Numbered from the stretch's first letter, positions 43,676 through 52,006 are shown. The stretch is 54,693 bases of DNA from Bacteroides sp. 43_108 (GCA_001915545.1 MNQS01000116.1:1-54693), one strand, 5' to 3'. The notes: generated by a model not told the origin, from the sequence alone. Made by a program: numbers and translations.

Positions 43676-44175
43676 TTAAATTTTACGGATAACCCAGTAT
43701 CCTCCCACTACCTGCAAGAGCATTCCGGGAATACCGATGCGGAAATCCTGCAAGGCGGTGAACAAGCTGCCGGAAAGTGCCCACTCACCCAGCGTACCAG
43801 CCAGCTGATAGAACAGCACCACGGCCAGCAGCAACGCAAGGTGACTTTCTGAAAGCGGGCTGCCACCAAACCGGCACCTACAGCCAACAGCACGGATTTC
43901 AGCAGGATGGCAGGCAGCACGGCAGGTGCAGGCATGCCGAACCACCATGAGTTGAGCAACGGTGAGAGTACGGCCGTCAGCAGTCCGGCCTTCCAGCCAT
44001 ATTTATAGGCGCCTACCAGTGTGAAGAAATAAATGGGCAGCCAGGTGACTCCTCCCTGCGGCACCAGGTGAAAAAGCTGGGGCAGGACAATGTTTCCGGC
44101 CACAAACAGCAGGGCGGTGACGTAGGTCTTCACGCGACTGTATCCCAATGTGTAAAGTTTTACGGTTGTTTCCAT
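43676..44175 (-). pseudogene. Frameshifted ECF-type transporter S component-like protein
   Basis: The frame opening at 44175 gives a hydrophobic protein (METTVKLYTLGYSRVKTYVT, then WLPIYFFTLVGAYKYGWKAG and LPAILLKSVLLAVGAG) up to about AARFQKV, after which it turns into Cys/Trp-rich nonsense. The continuing hydrophobic sequence (HLALLLAVVLFYQLAG to VVGGYWVIRKI, ending at 43676) is in another frame. The switch lies near 43845-43855, so a one-base indel has occurred or the read has an error. The intact form would be about 165 residues with five or six membrane segments, like S components of ECF vitamin transporters. It is the last gene of the 47557-43676 operon. Confidence 0.75.
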
Positions 44176-44184
44176 GTGTATTCG

Positions 44185-44634
44185 TTATTTTTCTGAGATT
44201 GTTTTTTCTTTTTCTCCGGCTTCCCTCATGCGGCGTACAAAGTCTTCAATCACGGGATAGAGTTCCACGGGATTGTCCGACACGTCGCAAAGGGTTTCCA
44301 GCGGACACCGTCCTGTGCGGGTGCGGTTAATGATGCAGGGTACTTCTTCGGCATAGGCCACCTCTACCCCTCCCTTCCGGAGCAAGGCGAGTGCAGGGGT
44401 GCTGACTACCCGGGTCCATACGCGGGACACGCCGCCCAATACCATCAGGGCTGCCGCTCCCTTTCCGATGACTTTATCGGCCAGCCAGGCTCCTTTCAGG
44501 AAGGCGCGGTCTGTGGCATACAAGTCGTACAGATCGGCCACGCCCCGACGGGAGAACGTGCGGGTTTCTTCGCCCTGACGCACCACGCAGGAATAGTTTC
44601 CTTCGTTCAGCAAGCGTATCAGTTCGTCCATCAC
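44185..44634 (-). CDS. DUF1893 domain protein
   Basis: The 149-residue protein has the DUF1893 pattern: YSCVVRQGEETRTFSRRGVAD (residues 14-34), then GAWLADKVIGKGAAALMVLGG (about 48-68) and a final region with NRTRTGRCPLETLC (about 108-121). The family is small, cytoplasmic and of unknown function; its fold resembles cytidine deaminases without being known to act as one. It overlaps the aldo-keto reductase gene by 4 bp (ATGA) and precedes the frameshifted membrane protein by 9 bp. Confidence 0.87.
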   Translation of the reverse strand: MMDELIRLLNEGNYSCVVRQGEETRTFSRRGVADLYDLYATDRAFLKGAWLADKVIGKGAAALMVLGGVSRVWTRVVSTPALALLRKGGVEVAYAEEVPCIINRTRTGRCPLETLCDVSDNPVELYPVIEDFVRRMREAGEKEKTISEK

Positions 44635-46004
44635 AGTGTTTCCTGTTTCAGTTGTTCCACGTAGGCATCAATGCGGTGAAGCTCCTTCGGAATGTCGATG
44701 GACTGCGGGCAGTGCGGATTACATTGTCCGCAACCGATACAGTGACTGGCCTGACGGAGTTTCGGCACGCTGCGGTCGTAACCTACCAGGAAGGCACGGC
44801 GGGCCTTTGCGTAGTTCTCGTCCATGCGGTCTTTCGGCATGTTGCCCTCGTTCACGCACTTGTTGTAATGTACCAGCACGCCGGGGATGTCGATGCCATA
44901 CGGGCAGGGCATGCAGTATTTACAGTCGTTGCAGGGCACGGTGGGATATTTCTGCATCAGGTCGGCCGTATCGAGTAGGAACTGGTTTTCCTCGTCGGTA
45001 AGCGGCACCAGCGGAGAATACGTGCGGAGGTTATCTTGCAGATGCTCCATGTAGGTCATGCCACTGAGTACGGTAAGCACCTTTTCCGGTGTACCGGCAA
45101 AGCGGAAGGCCCACGATGCCACACTGCCTTCGGGATTGCGTTCTTTCAGGCGGCTGAAGATGTGGTCGGGAATGTTCGACAGGCGTCCGCCCAACAGCGG
45201 TTCCATCACCACTACCGGAATGTTCTTGCTGCTCACCTGCTCGTACAGGTAGTCGGCATTCACGTTACGTCCCGATGCATGCTGCCAGTCGGAATAGTTC
45301 AACTGAATCTGCACGAAGTCCCAGTGCACCTGGTCGTGCATGGCCAGTGCCCGGTCGAATTCCTCTTTTGTACCGTGGAACGACCAACCCAGGCGGCGGA
45401 TACGTCCGGCTTCGCGCTCCTTGAGCAGGAAGTCGAGCAGACCGTTGTCAAGGAAACGGCCCTGCAAGCCGCTTTTTCCGGGAGCACCCAGCATGTGCAG
45501 CAGGTAATAGTCGATGTAGTCCACCTGCAGGTTCTTCAGCGAGTTGTGGTACATCTTTACTCCGAAATCATAGTCGGAATTGGAGAAGTTCGACATTTTG
45601 GTGGCCACGAAGAACTTGTCGCGCGGATGACGCTTCAAGGCGATACCCGTCGACTTTTCCGACCAGCCCTGCACATAGACCGGGGCCGTGTCGAAATAGT
45701 TCACGCCATGTTCGATGGCATAATCCACCAGCCGGTTCACTTCTTCCTGGTCGATGACATTGCCGTCGCCTCCCGGTGCCGGAAGTGTAGGCCAGCGCAT
45801 GCAACCATAACCCAGCAGCGAAACCTTATCCTCATTGGGAAGAAACTGGCGGTAGGTCATCTTGCCGACGGGCACTTCCGTAGTGCTGTCTCCGGCTTTT
45901 TTCTTGTCGGGCGTACAGCCGTAGAAAGCCGCTGTGGCTCCCACCGTACTGATGCCGACTATTTTAAGAAAATCTCTTCGATTCATCTGTTTTTTCTCGT
46001 CCAT
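44631..46004 (-). CDS. Aldo-keto reductase with C-terminal ferredoxin domain
   Basis: I start at MDEKKQMNRRDFLK (46004), 457 residues. It opens with a twin-arginine-like signal (NRRDFLKIVGISTVGATAAF) followed by a lipobox-like YGC. The aldo-keto reductase domain has the tetrad in YFDTAPVY, FVATKMS and YYLLHML. The C-terminal ferredoxin-like part has CNDCKYCMPCPYGIDIPG and CIGCGQCNPHCPQSIDIPK, two 4Fe-4S sites. The family reduces or oxidises carbonyl substrates with NAD(P)H, and the clusters point to electron exchange with the preceding gene. The 4-bp ATGA overlap with DUF1893 and the 35-bp gap to the polyferredoxin suggest one operon. Confidence 0.88.
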   Translation of the reverse strand: MDEKKQMNRRDFLKIVGISTVGATAAFYGCTPDKKKAGDSTTEVPVGKMTYRQFLPNEDKVSLLGYGCMRWPTLPAPGGDGNVIDQEEVNRLVDYAIEHGVNYFDTAPVYVQGWSEKSTGIALKRHPRDKFFVATKMSNFSNSDYDFGVKMYHNSLKNLQVDYIDYYLLHMLGAPGKSGLQGRFLDNGLLDFLLKEREAGRIRRLGWSFHGTKEEFDRALAMHDQVHWDFVQIQLNYSDWQHASGRNVNADYLYEQVSSKNIPVVVMEPLLGGRLSNIPDHIFSRLKERNPEGSVASWAFRFAGTPEKVLTVLSGMTYMEHLQDNLRTYSPLVPLTDEENQFLLDTADLMQKYPTVPCNDCKYCMPCPYGIDIPGVLVHYNKCVNEGNMPKDRMDENYAKARRAFLVGYDRSVPKLRQASHCIGCGQCNPHCPQSIDIPKELHRIDAYVEQLKQETL

Positions 46005-46039
46005 TCTCTTTGTATATATAAAAAGGTAAGACAATCCGA

Positions 46040-47557
46040 TTAAAGTACACGATGGCGTTCATGTCCTTCCACGTAAATAGCACTCAGCGGACGGGCCGGA
46101 CAAAGGTTCTCACAAGCTCCGCAACCGATGCAGCGTTCCTCGTTCACTGCCGGAATCTTCAGCGAATCGGGATTCGACGGGTCGGACGGGACCATGGTGA
46201 TGGCGTTCACCGGACAATGGCGGGCGCAGTTGCCGCACTCCTGCTTGTCAGTAAGCGGAATACACAAATCCTTTATCCATACGGCATGGCCTATCTGGAT
46301 AGAAGACTTCTCTGCCTTGTCAATTTTCAGGATGGCTCCGGCGGGACATACTTCGGAACAGCGCGTACACTCCGGACGGCAGTAGCCGCGTTCGTACGAC
46401 ATGTAAGGCTGCATGAAAGTATCCAGCGAATGAGAAGGACGGAGCACTTCGTTCGGACAAGCCGACACGCACAGCTGGCAGGCCGTGCAATGCGACTGCA
46501 GATGGCGAAGTCCGCGTGCGCCCGGAGGCACAATCGGAGTTTGGCGTACCGGCTCTTTCTTGTCCACGATGTCGGCCAGTCCGCCGTCCATCTTGATGGC
46601 TTCGGCCTTCTTGGCTACCTGTGCTTTCAGTACCGAACCGGCCAGCAGCAAGGAACCGGCCAGGAACTCGCGTCGTCCGGCGGTACGGTCGGCTGTTTCC
46701 GGTGCCGGAGTTTCTGCCTTTTCGGCTTTCTTTCCGTAGGCAAACCGATAGCCGATGGCTCCCTTATGACATTTGTCCAGACAGTCCATGCAAGCCACAC
46801 AACGGCTGCCGTCTATCGCATGGTTCTTCACATCGATGCAGGCAGCCTTGCAATTGCGGGCACAAAGCGTACAGCCGTTGCATTTCTCCTTGTCAATCGT
46901 GATGCGGAACAAGGCAAAGCGGGAGAAGAATCCCAGCACGGTGCCCACCGGACAGATGGTATTACAATAGGTACGTCCGTTGCGTGCCGCCAGTACCACC
47001 ACCAGTACCAGCATGACCGCTGCCACTATCAGCACCGGCAGACTCTTGAGCCAGACATCCACCGAATAGAAGGCATAGCTGTCCATGCGTTCGGCCATAG
47101 AAGCCAGCAGGTTGTTTCCCCACATCCACAAAGGCTGCAGGAAACTGTGTGCCGCACGGCCGTACACGGCATACGGGTCAAGCAAGGCTACCAGGGCATG
47201 CACACCCAACAGCATCGCCAGCACGAACACTGCCAGCACACCGTAGCGCAGCCAGCTTTTCGGCTTGGAATACGTGTAGGGCATCTTCTTGCGTCCCCGG
47301 CCCAGACGGGCCACCACGTCCTGAAACACGCCCAGCGGACAAATGACCGAACAGTACACTCTGCCCGCTATGAGCGTGAGCAATATCAAACACACGATTA
47401 CTCCGGCGTTCAGCGCCAACAGAGCCGGAAGAAACTGTATCTTCGCCATCCAGCCGAGCCATGCATGAAGCACACCCGTGAAATCGACGAACAACAGTGT
47501 CACGAATACCAGGCATAGCATCCCCAGCGTGAGCCTGAGTTTTCTCAACATATTCAC
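46040..47557 (-). CDS. Membrane polyferredoxin (NapH-NapG-like fusion)
   Basis: The 505-residue protein has about four or five membrane segments in its first 230 residues with the NapH-type cysteine motifs CSVICPLGVFQD and CNTICPVGT. Two 4Fe-4S sites follow (CNGCTLCARNC, CVACMDCLDKC). A twin-arginine-like stretch then appears inside the protein (GRREFLAGSLLLAGSVLKAQ, about residue 295), followed by a NapG-like domain with four more sites (CTACQLCVSAC, CTRCSEVC, CGNCARHC, CIGCGACENLC). The layout looks like NapH fused to NapG and could pass electrons from quinol outward. It is the first gene of the operon. Confidence 0.88.
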   Translation of the reverse strand: MNMLRKLRLTLGMLCLVFVTLLFVDFTGVLHAWLGWMAKIQFLPALLALNAGVIVCLILLTLIAGRVYCSVICPLGVFQDVVARLGRGRKKMPYTYSKPKSWLRYGVLAVFVLAMLLGVHALVALLDPYAVYGRAAHSFLQPLWMWGNNLLASMAERMDSYAFYSVDVWLKSLPVLIVAAVMLVLVVVLAARNGRTYCNTICPVGTVLGFFSRFALFRITIDKEKCNGCTLCARNCKAACIDVKNHAIDGSRCVACMDCLDKCHKGAIGYRFAYGKKAEKAETPAPETADRTAGRREFLAGSLLLAGSVLKAQVAKKAEAIKMDGGLADIVDKKEPVRQTPIVPPGARGLRHLQSHCTACQLCVSACPNEVLRPSHSLDTFMQPYMSYERGYCRPECTRCSEVCPAGAILKIDKAEKSSIQIGHAVWIKDLCIPLTDKQECGNCARHCPVNAITMVPSDPSNPDSLKIPAVNEERCIGCGACENLCPARPLSAIYVEGHERHRVL

Positions 47558-47619
47558 AGTAAAAGCAATTTTAGTTAGTTATTATATTCTTTCTATCACG
47601 TTTTCGTGGTAAATCCTCA

Positions 47620-47627
47620 CAAAAATA
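47620..47627 (-). promoter_or_regulatory. Predicted -7 box of the polyferredoxin operon
   Basis: The minus strand reads TATTTTTG, matching TAnnTTTG, about 62 bp before the ATG at 47557. No TTTG at -33 spacing is visible. It is divergent from the promoter at 47751. Confidence 0.4.
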
Positions 47628-47750
47628 AAAGGAATTGTGTTTCGAAGAGTCTTTTTGCGCAGTTTTTTGCCCCAAACAGTATAAATATTCGATTAACTTA
47701 CGCATAAAGGGCCTTTTTGCAGCATTTATGCAGAAAAAATGTCATAAATA

Positions 47751-47781
47751 TTGATTATCTGAATTACAAATTCTAATTTTG
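47751..47781 (+). promoter_or_regulatory. Promoter of the succinate CoA-transferase gene
   Basis: TTG (47751-47753), 20 bp, TAATTTTG (47774-47781) fits the Bacteroidetes consensus well. It lies 37 bp before the ATG at 47819. Upstream, three CATAAA/TTTATG half-sites occur at 47703-47708, 47725-47730 and 47743-47748. Confidence 0.75.
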
Positions 47782-47818
47782 CTCCACTATTACCTAACAA
47801 AAGAACAGCAGTTACAAC

Positions 47819-49312
47819 ATGACATACGCATTTATTACGGCAGCCGAAGCCGCTGCCACCATTCATCATGGGGATACCGTCGGCATCGGCGGTTTTTCAT
47901 CGGTAGGTACACCGAAAGCCGTGCCGGAAGCACTGGCTGCCTACGCAGAAGCACAGCATGCACAGGGGAAAGAATTCAAGGTAGGCCTTATCACGGGCGG
48001 TGCCACGGGCTGTCAGGTGGACAGCGCACTGGTCAAGGCGCACGCTGTATCGTTCCGTACGCCTTTCCAGTCGAACAAGGACATGCGCGAATCCATCAAC
48101 CAGCACGAGGTGCAGTACTTTGACCTCCATCTGTCGCAAATCGGACAGGACGTACGCTACGGTTTTCTGGGGAAAATCCATGTGGCCATCGTAGAAGCTT
48201 CCGACCTGACGGACGACGGAGAAATCATCCTGAGCACTTCCGTCGGTATCTCGCCCACCCTGCTCCAGGTGGCCGAACGGGTTATCATCGAGCTGAATGA
48301 AGCGCATACGGGAAAACTTACCGGCATGCACGACATCTATATTCCGGCCAACCCGCCTTACCGGACAGAGATTCCGGTGTATCACGTGAACGACCGCGCC
48401 GGACACATCAGCGTGAAAATCGACCCGAAAAAGATTACGGGAGTGGTACGCACGAATGCCCGCGACCACATCGCGGCCTTTACACCGCAAAATGAAACAA
48501 CCCTGCAAATCGGACATAACGTGGCTGCCTTCCTGCTGCGCGAATGGAAGAACGGGGCTATCCCCAAGGAGTTCCTTCCCCTGCAGTCGGGTGTGGGCAA
48601 CATTGCCAATGCGGTACTGGGTGCGCTGGGTGACGACCCGAACCTTCCGGCTTTCTCCATGTTTACGGAGGTGATACAGAACTCTGTTATCGACCTGATG
48701 ATGAAAGACCGTATCCGCTTTGCTGCCGGCAGTTCGCTCACCTTGTCGGAAGACCGTCTGGACACGATGTACGAGCACATCGACACCTTCCGCGAACGCA
48801 TCCTGCTGCGCCCGCAAGAAATCACCAACCACCCGGAGATGATTCGCCGCCTGGGTATCATTGCGGTAAACACGGCCCTTGAAGCAGACATTTTCGGCAA
48901 CGTGAACAGCACGCATGTATCGGGCAGCAAGATAATGAATGGAATTGGAGGCTCGGGAGATTTTGCCAGAAACGCATATTTGTCTATCTTTACCACCCCG
49001 TCGGTGGCCAAGGACGGACTGATTTCGTCCATCGTGCCCCAAGTATCCCACGTGGACAGTACGGAACACGACGTACGTATCCTCGTGACGGAACAGGGCG
49101 TGGCCGACTTGCGTGGCAAATCGCCTTCGCAACGTGCCCGCTGCATCATTGAAAACTGCGCGCATCCGGACTACAAGCAACTGCTGTGGGACTACCTGAA
49201 ACTTTCGGAAGGAAAGTCCTGCCACACGCCGATGTCGCTGCGCAACGCCTTCAAGATGCATATAGCGTACGCCGAGACGGGTGACATGCGAAACACCCAA
49301 TTTGAATCATAA
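47819..49312 (+). CDS. Succinate CoA-transferase (acetyl-CoA hydrolase/transferase family)
   Basis: The 497-residue enzyme has the family I CoA-transferase pattern: GDTVGIGGFSSVGTPKAVPE (residues 19-38), GVGNIANAV (about 260), the catalytic Glu in SMFTEVIQNSVIDL (about 284) and NGIGGSGDFARNAYLSIF near 385. It would move CoA from succinyl-CoA or propionyl-CoA to acetate or succinate, a step in the succinate-propionate fermentation of Bacteroides. Substrate cannot be fixed by motif alone, but the length and the GSGDFARNAY motif fit the succinate/acetate group. It is followed by rnz after 2 bp. Confidence 0.9.
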   Translation: MTYAFITAAEAAATIHHGDTVGIGGFSSVGTPKAVPEALAAYAEAQHAQGKEFKVGLITGGATGCQVDSALVKAHAVSFRTPFQSNKDMRESINQHEVQYFDLHLSQIGQDVRYGFLGKIHVAIVEASDLTDDGEIILSTSVGISPTLLQVAERVIIELNEAHTGKLTGMHDIYIPANPPYRTEIPVYHVNDRAGHISVKIDPKKITGVVRTNARDHIAAFTPQNETTLQIGHNVAAFLLREWKNGAIPKEFLPLQSGVGNIANAVLGALGDDPNLPAFSMFTEVIQNSVIDLMMKDRIRFAAGSSLTLSEDRLDTMYEHIDTFRERILLRPQEITNHPEMIRRLGIIAVNTALEADIFGNVNSTHVSGSKIMNGIGGSGDFARNAYLSIFTTPSVAKDGLISSIVPQVSHVDSTEHDVRILVTEQGVADLRGKSPSQRARCIIENCAHPDYKQLLWDYLKLSEGKSCHTPMSLRNAFKMHIAYAETGDMRNTQFES

Positions 49313-49314
49313 GA

Positions 49315-50229
49315 ATGGAAAAATTCGACATACACATCCTGGGATGCGGTTCAGCCCTGCCCACTACCCGCCATCAGGCGACCTCGCAGGTGCTCAACAT
49401 CCGCGAGAAACTATTCATGATTGACTGCGGCGAAGGCACACAGGTGCAGCTCCGCCGCGCCAAGCTGAAGTTCAGCCGGCTGAACCACATCTTCATCTCT
49501 CACCTCCACGGCGACCATTGCTTCGGACTCATGGGACTGATTTCCACGTTCGGCATGCTGGAACGCACCGCCGACCTGCACATTCACGCCCATGCCGACC
49601 TGCAACGACTGCTGGAACCCCAACTGGAGTTTTTCTGCAAGGGGATGCCCTATCAGGTGGTGTTCCACCCCTTCAACCCGGGCGAACGTGCCGTGATTTA
49701 CGACGACCGTTCCGTCAGCGTGGAAACCATCCCCCTGCGCCATCGCCTGCCTACCTGCGGCTTCCTCTTTCGCGAGAAGCCGATGCCCAACCATATCCGG
49801 CGCGACATGATTGATTTCTACGGCATCCCCATCTGCATGATGAACCGCATCAAGAACGGCGAGGACTACACACTGGAAGACGGCAGGGTGATTCCCAACT
49901 CAGAACTGACCACTCCCTCCGACCCTCCCCGCGCGTATGCCTATTGCTCGGATACGGTCTACCTGCCCCGCATCGCAGCACAAGTGGCTGGAGTGGATTT
50001 GCTGTTCCATGAAGCTACCTTTACCGAAAGCGAAGCCGTCCGCGCCAAACAGACCCTGCACTCCACCGCCGCACAGGCTGCCCGGATTGCCAAGGACGCG
50101 CAGGTGAAACGTCTGCTCATCGGTCACTTCTCTGCCCGCTACGAAGACGAGAAGGCCCTGCTCGAAGAAGCCCAAGTTATCTTCCCCGACACACTGGCCG
50201 CCGACGAGGGACTGAAAATCTCACTCTGA
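49315..50229 (+). CDS. rnz: Ribonuclease Z (tRNA 3' endonuclease)
   Basis: The 304-residue protein is a metallo-beta-lactamase-fold nuclease that removes 3' trailers from tRNA precursors. The zinc motif HLHGDH is at residues 63-68, with further ligands expected in PLRHRLPTCGFLF (about 142), the Asp in YCSDT (about 209) and the late LIGHFSARY (about 268). The N-terminus ILGCGSALPTTRH is typical. Since the tRNAs seen here do not encode CCA, trailer removal by such an enzyme would be needed. It starts 2 bp after the CoA-transferase stop, so the two are probably coupled. Confidence 0.94.
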   Translation: MEKFDIHILGCGSALPTTRHQATSQVLNIREKLFMIDCGEGTQVQLRRAKLKFSRLNHIFISHLHGDHCFGLMGLISTFGMLERTADLHIHAHADLQRLLEPQLEFFCKGMPYQVVFHPFNPGERAVIYDDRSVSVETIPLRHRLPTCGFLFREKPMPNHIRRDMIDFYGIPICMMNRIKNGEDYTLEDGRVIPNSELTTPSDPPRAYAYCSDTVYLPRIAAQVAGVDLLFHEATFTESEAVRAKQTLHSTAAQAARIAKDAQVKRLLIGHFSARYEDEKALLEEAQVIFPDTLAADEGLKISL

Positions 50230-50308
50230 GAAGTTAAAGAAAACTAACCCTATTAAACCGAACCAACGGATTGTCGTCTTACCCAACAATGATGAACCCG
50301 CACACGCC

Positions 50309-50860
50309 ATGAACAATTATAACGAAAAAGAAACCATACTGATGCTTCAGGACCCGTCGACCCAGCGGAAAGCGTTCGAACGGATTGTGAAGGCCTACAG
50401 CGAACAGCTGTACTGGCAGATACGACGCATGGTGGTTTCGCACGACGATGCCAACGACTTGTTGCAGAACACGTTCATCAAGGCCTGGACCAACCTGGAC
50501 TATTTCCGGGGAGATGCCAAGCTTTCCACGTGGCTCTATCGCATCGCCTTCAACGAATGCCTGAACTTCCTGAACAAGCAGCGCGCCGAAAACCAGCTGT
50601 CCATCGACGATGCCGATGCCGCCCTGGTAAACAAGCTGGAAAGCGACCCTTACTTTAACGGCGACGAAACGCAACGGCTTTTTCAGAAGGCCATCCTGCA
50701 ACTGCCCGAGAAACAGCGCATCATTTTCAACCTGAAATATTTCCAGGAAATGAAATACGAAGACATGTCGGAAATCTTAGGCACCAGCGCAGGCGCACTG
50801 AAGGCATCTTACCATCATGCCGTCAAAAAAATAGAAGATTTTTTTCACCAGCATGATTAA
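50309..50860 (+). CDS. ECF-type RNA polymerase sigma factor
   Basis: The 183-residue protein has sigma region 2 (DANDLLQNTFIKAWTNLDYF and KLSTWLYRIAFNECLNFL, about residues 50-95) and region 4 (LPEKQRIIFNLKYFQEMKY then DMSEILGTSAGALKASYHHA, about 131-172). It lacks regions 1 and 3, as in ECF sigma factors. The next gene (46-bp gap) encodes a small single-pass protein that looks like its anti-sigma partner, and the third encodes an exported helical protein. The gap 50230-50308 has no consensus housekeeping promoter. Confidence 0.93.
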   Translation: MNNYNEKETILMLQDPSTQRKAFERIVKAYSEQLYWQIRRMVVSHDDANDLLQNTFIKAWTNLDYFRGDAKLSTWLYRIAFNECLNFLNKQRAENQLSIDDADAALVNKLESDPYFNGDETQRLFQKAILQLPEKQRIIFNLKYFQEMKYEDMSEILGTSAGALKASYHHAVKKIEDFFHQHD

Positions 50861-50905
50861 ACCTTTTTTACAAATTCGAATCTAACTTCCAAAGGAGGCA
50901 ACAAT

Positions 50906-51289
50906 ATGAAAAAGGAAGAAACTGACTTATTAAAGAGATGTGGAACCGAGAACCCGTTCACAGTGCCTGAAGGTTACTTTGCTAACTTTACGGAACAGCT
51001 GATGGACAAGCTTCCGGAACGAGAAGTACAGCCTGCACCTCAGCTCACGCTGTGGGCACGCGTCAAACCTTGGGTGTACATGGCTGCCATGTTCTGCGGT
51101 CTGATGCTCAGCGTACGGATGTTCGTGGGTGAAAAAGAAACACAATCGCCTGCCGCCGGCACTATGGGTGACATGGAATTTTCAGAAGTACCCGATGAAT
51201 ACATCGACCCCATTGTCGACCAGACCATGATGGACGACTATACTCTATACGAGTATCTCACTGATGCAGATACGGAAATTTATAAATAA
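50906..51289 (+). CDS. Probable anti-sigma factor, single-pass membrane protein
   Basis: The 127-residue protein has a cytoplasmic N-terminus (CGTENPFTVPEGYFANFTEQLMDKLPE) and one membrane segment near residues 52-70 (VKPWVYMAAMFCGLMLSVRMF), then an acidic outer tail ending YEYLTDADTEIYK. The FTVPEGYFANF motif is common in proteins encoded beside Bacteroidetes ECF sigma factors. A good ribosome-binding-like AAAGGAGG occurs at 50891-50898, unusual for this genome. No zinc-binding HxxxCxxC motif is present, so the anti-sigma role is inferred from position and topology. Confidence 0.7.
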   Translation: MKKEETDLLKRCGTENPFTVPEGYFANFTEQLMDKLPEREVQPAPQLTLWARVKPWVYMAAMFCGLMLSVRMFVGEKETQSPAAGTMGDMEFSEVPDEYIDPIVDQTMMDDYTLYEYLTDADTEIYK

Positions 51290-51296
51290 ACCAACC

Positions 51297-51755
51297 ATGA
51301 TAAAAAGAACTTTTTATGCCCTGACTCTCCTGCTCATCTTGTGTGTGAGCAGCATTCAGGCACAGAATACCAAATTCAGCAAAGAAGAATTCCGCAACCG
51401 CCAGAAAGAGTTTTTCATTCAGCAGGCGGGACTGAGCAACGACGAAGCACAAAAATTCTTCCCTCTCTATTTTGAACTGCAAGACAAAAAACAGGCGTAC
51501 AACAAGGAGGCGTGGCAGAAACTGCGTCAAGGCAAGAATCCCAATACCACGGAAACAGAATATGGCAAGATTGTAGAGGATGTGATTCAGGCACGCATTG
51601 CGACCGACGAACTGGAACTGGAATATGTGCGGAAATACAAACAATTCCTTCCGGCCAAGAAAATCTATCTGCTGCAAAAAGCGGAAATGCGTTTCCACCG
51701 GGAACTGCTAAAGGGCTTTAAGCACTGCCAGAAAGGTCCGGGAAAGAAAAAATAA
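51297..51755 (+). CDS. Exported Spy/CpxP-like helical protein
   Basis: I start at MIKRTFYALTLLLIL (51297), which follows the previous stop by 7 bp and gives a clean signal peptide ending SSIQAQ. The mature part (about 130 residues) is helical and charged, with FSKEEFRNRQKEFFIQQAGLS, DEAQKFFPLYFELQDKK and a C-terminal KAEMRFHRELLKGFK, and a final Lys-rich tail. Such proteins follow ECF sigma and anti-sigma genes and resemble periplasmic stress chaperones or sensors of the Spy/CpxP type. The longer frame from 51264 overlaps the upstream gene and lacks a sensible N-terminus. Confidence 0.8.
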   Translation: MIKRTFYALTLLLILCVSSIQAQNTKFSKEEFRNRQKEFFIQQAGLSNDEAQKFFPLYFELQDKKQAYNKEAWQKLRQGKNPNTTETEYGKIVEDVIQARIATDELELEYVRKYKQFLPAKKIYLLQKAEMRFHRELLKGFKHCQKGPGKKK

Positions 51756-51785
51756 AGAATACGGATAGATTTTTTCTTCCAAAAA

Positions 51786-51816
51786 TTTGGAAAACAAAAT
51801 TCTTTGCGTACCTTTG
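51786..51816 (+). promoter_or_regulatory. Promoter of the tRNA-Ser gene
   Basis: TTTG (51786-51789), 19 bp, TACCTTTG (51809-51816) is a textbook Bacteroidetes housekeeping promoter. It ends 41 bp before the tRNA 5' end. Confidence 0.9.
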
Positions 51817-51857
51817 CACCGCCTTTGAAAAACAAGGCAACTCTCAAGAAGAGTTTT

Positions 51858-51942
51858 GGAGAGGTGGCAGAGTGGTCGATTGCGGCGGTCTTGAAAACCG
51901 TTGTACTGCGAGGTACCCGGGGTTCGAATCCCTGTCTCTCCG
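51858..51942 (+). tRNA. tRNA-Ser (anticodon UGA)
   Basis: The 85-nt gene begins GGAGAGGTGGCAGAGTGG and ends CCTGTCTCTCCG. The anticodon stem-loop is GCGGT-CTTGAAA-ACCGT, giving anticodon UGA (reads UCA and UCG). The long variable arm (TGTACTGCGAGGTACC) is typical of tRNA-Ser. No CCA is encoded. A promoter precedes it and a terminator follows. Confidence 0.97.
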
Positions 51943-51965
51943 CTGAAACCTAAGAAATTAAAGAT

Positions 51966-52006
51966 AAGTCCCGTAAAATCAATGTTTTACGGGACTTTTT
52001 CTTTTT
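51966..52006 (+). terminator. Rho-independent terminator of tRNA-Ser
   Basis: AAGTCCCGTAAAA (51966-51978) pairs with TTTTACGGGACTT (51985-51997) around a 6-nt loop and is followed by TTTCTTTTT. It lies 24 bp past the tRNA. The next 150 bases before the M28 gene contain no clear promoter box. Confidence 0.92.

Noticed and set aside
46052..47518. Long plus-strand frame opposite the polyferredoxin gene
   Set aside because: It is antisense to a gene with six intact 4Fe-4S motifs and consists of low-complexity His/Arg/Gln-rich sequence.
47897..49300. Long minus-strand frame opposite the CoA-transferase gene
   Set aside because: It is antisense to a conserved enzyme and lacks any domain; GC-rich genes often give such frames.
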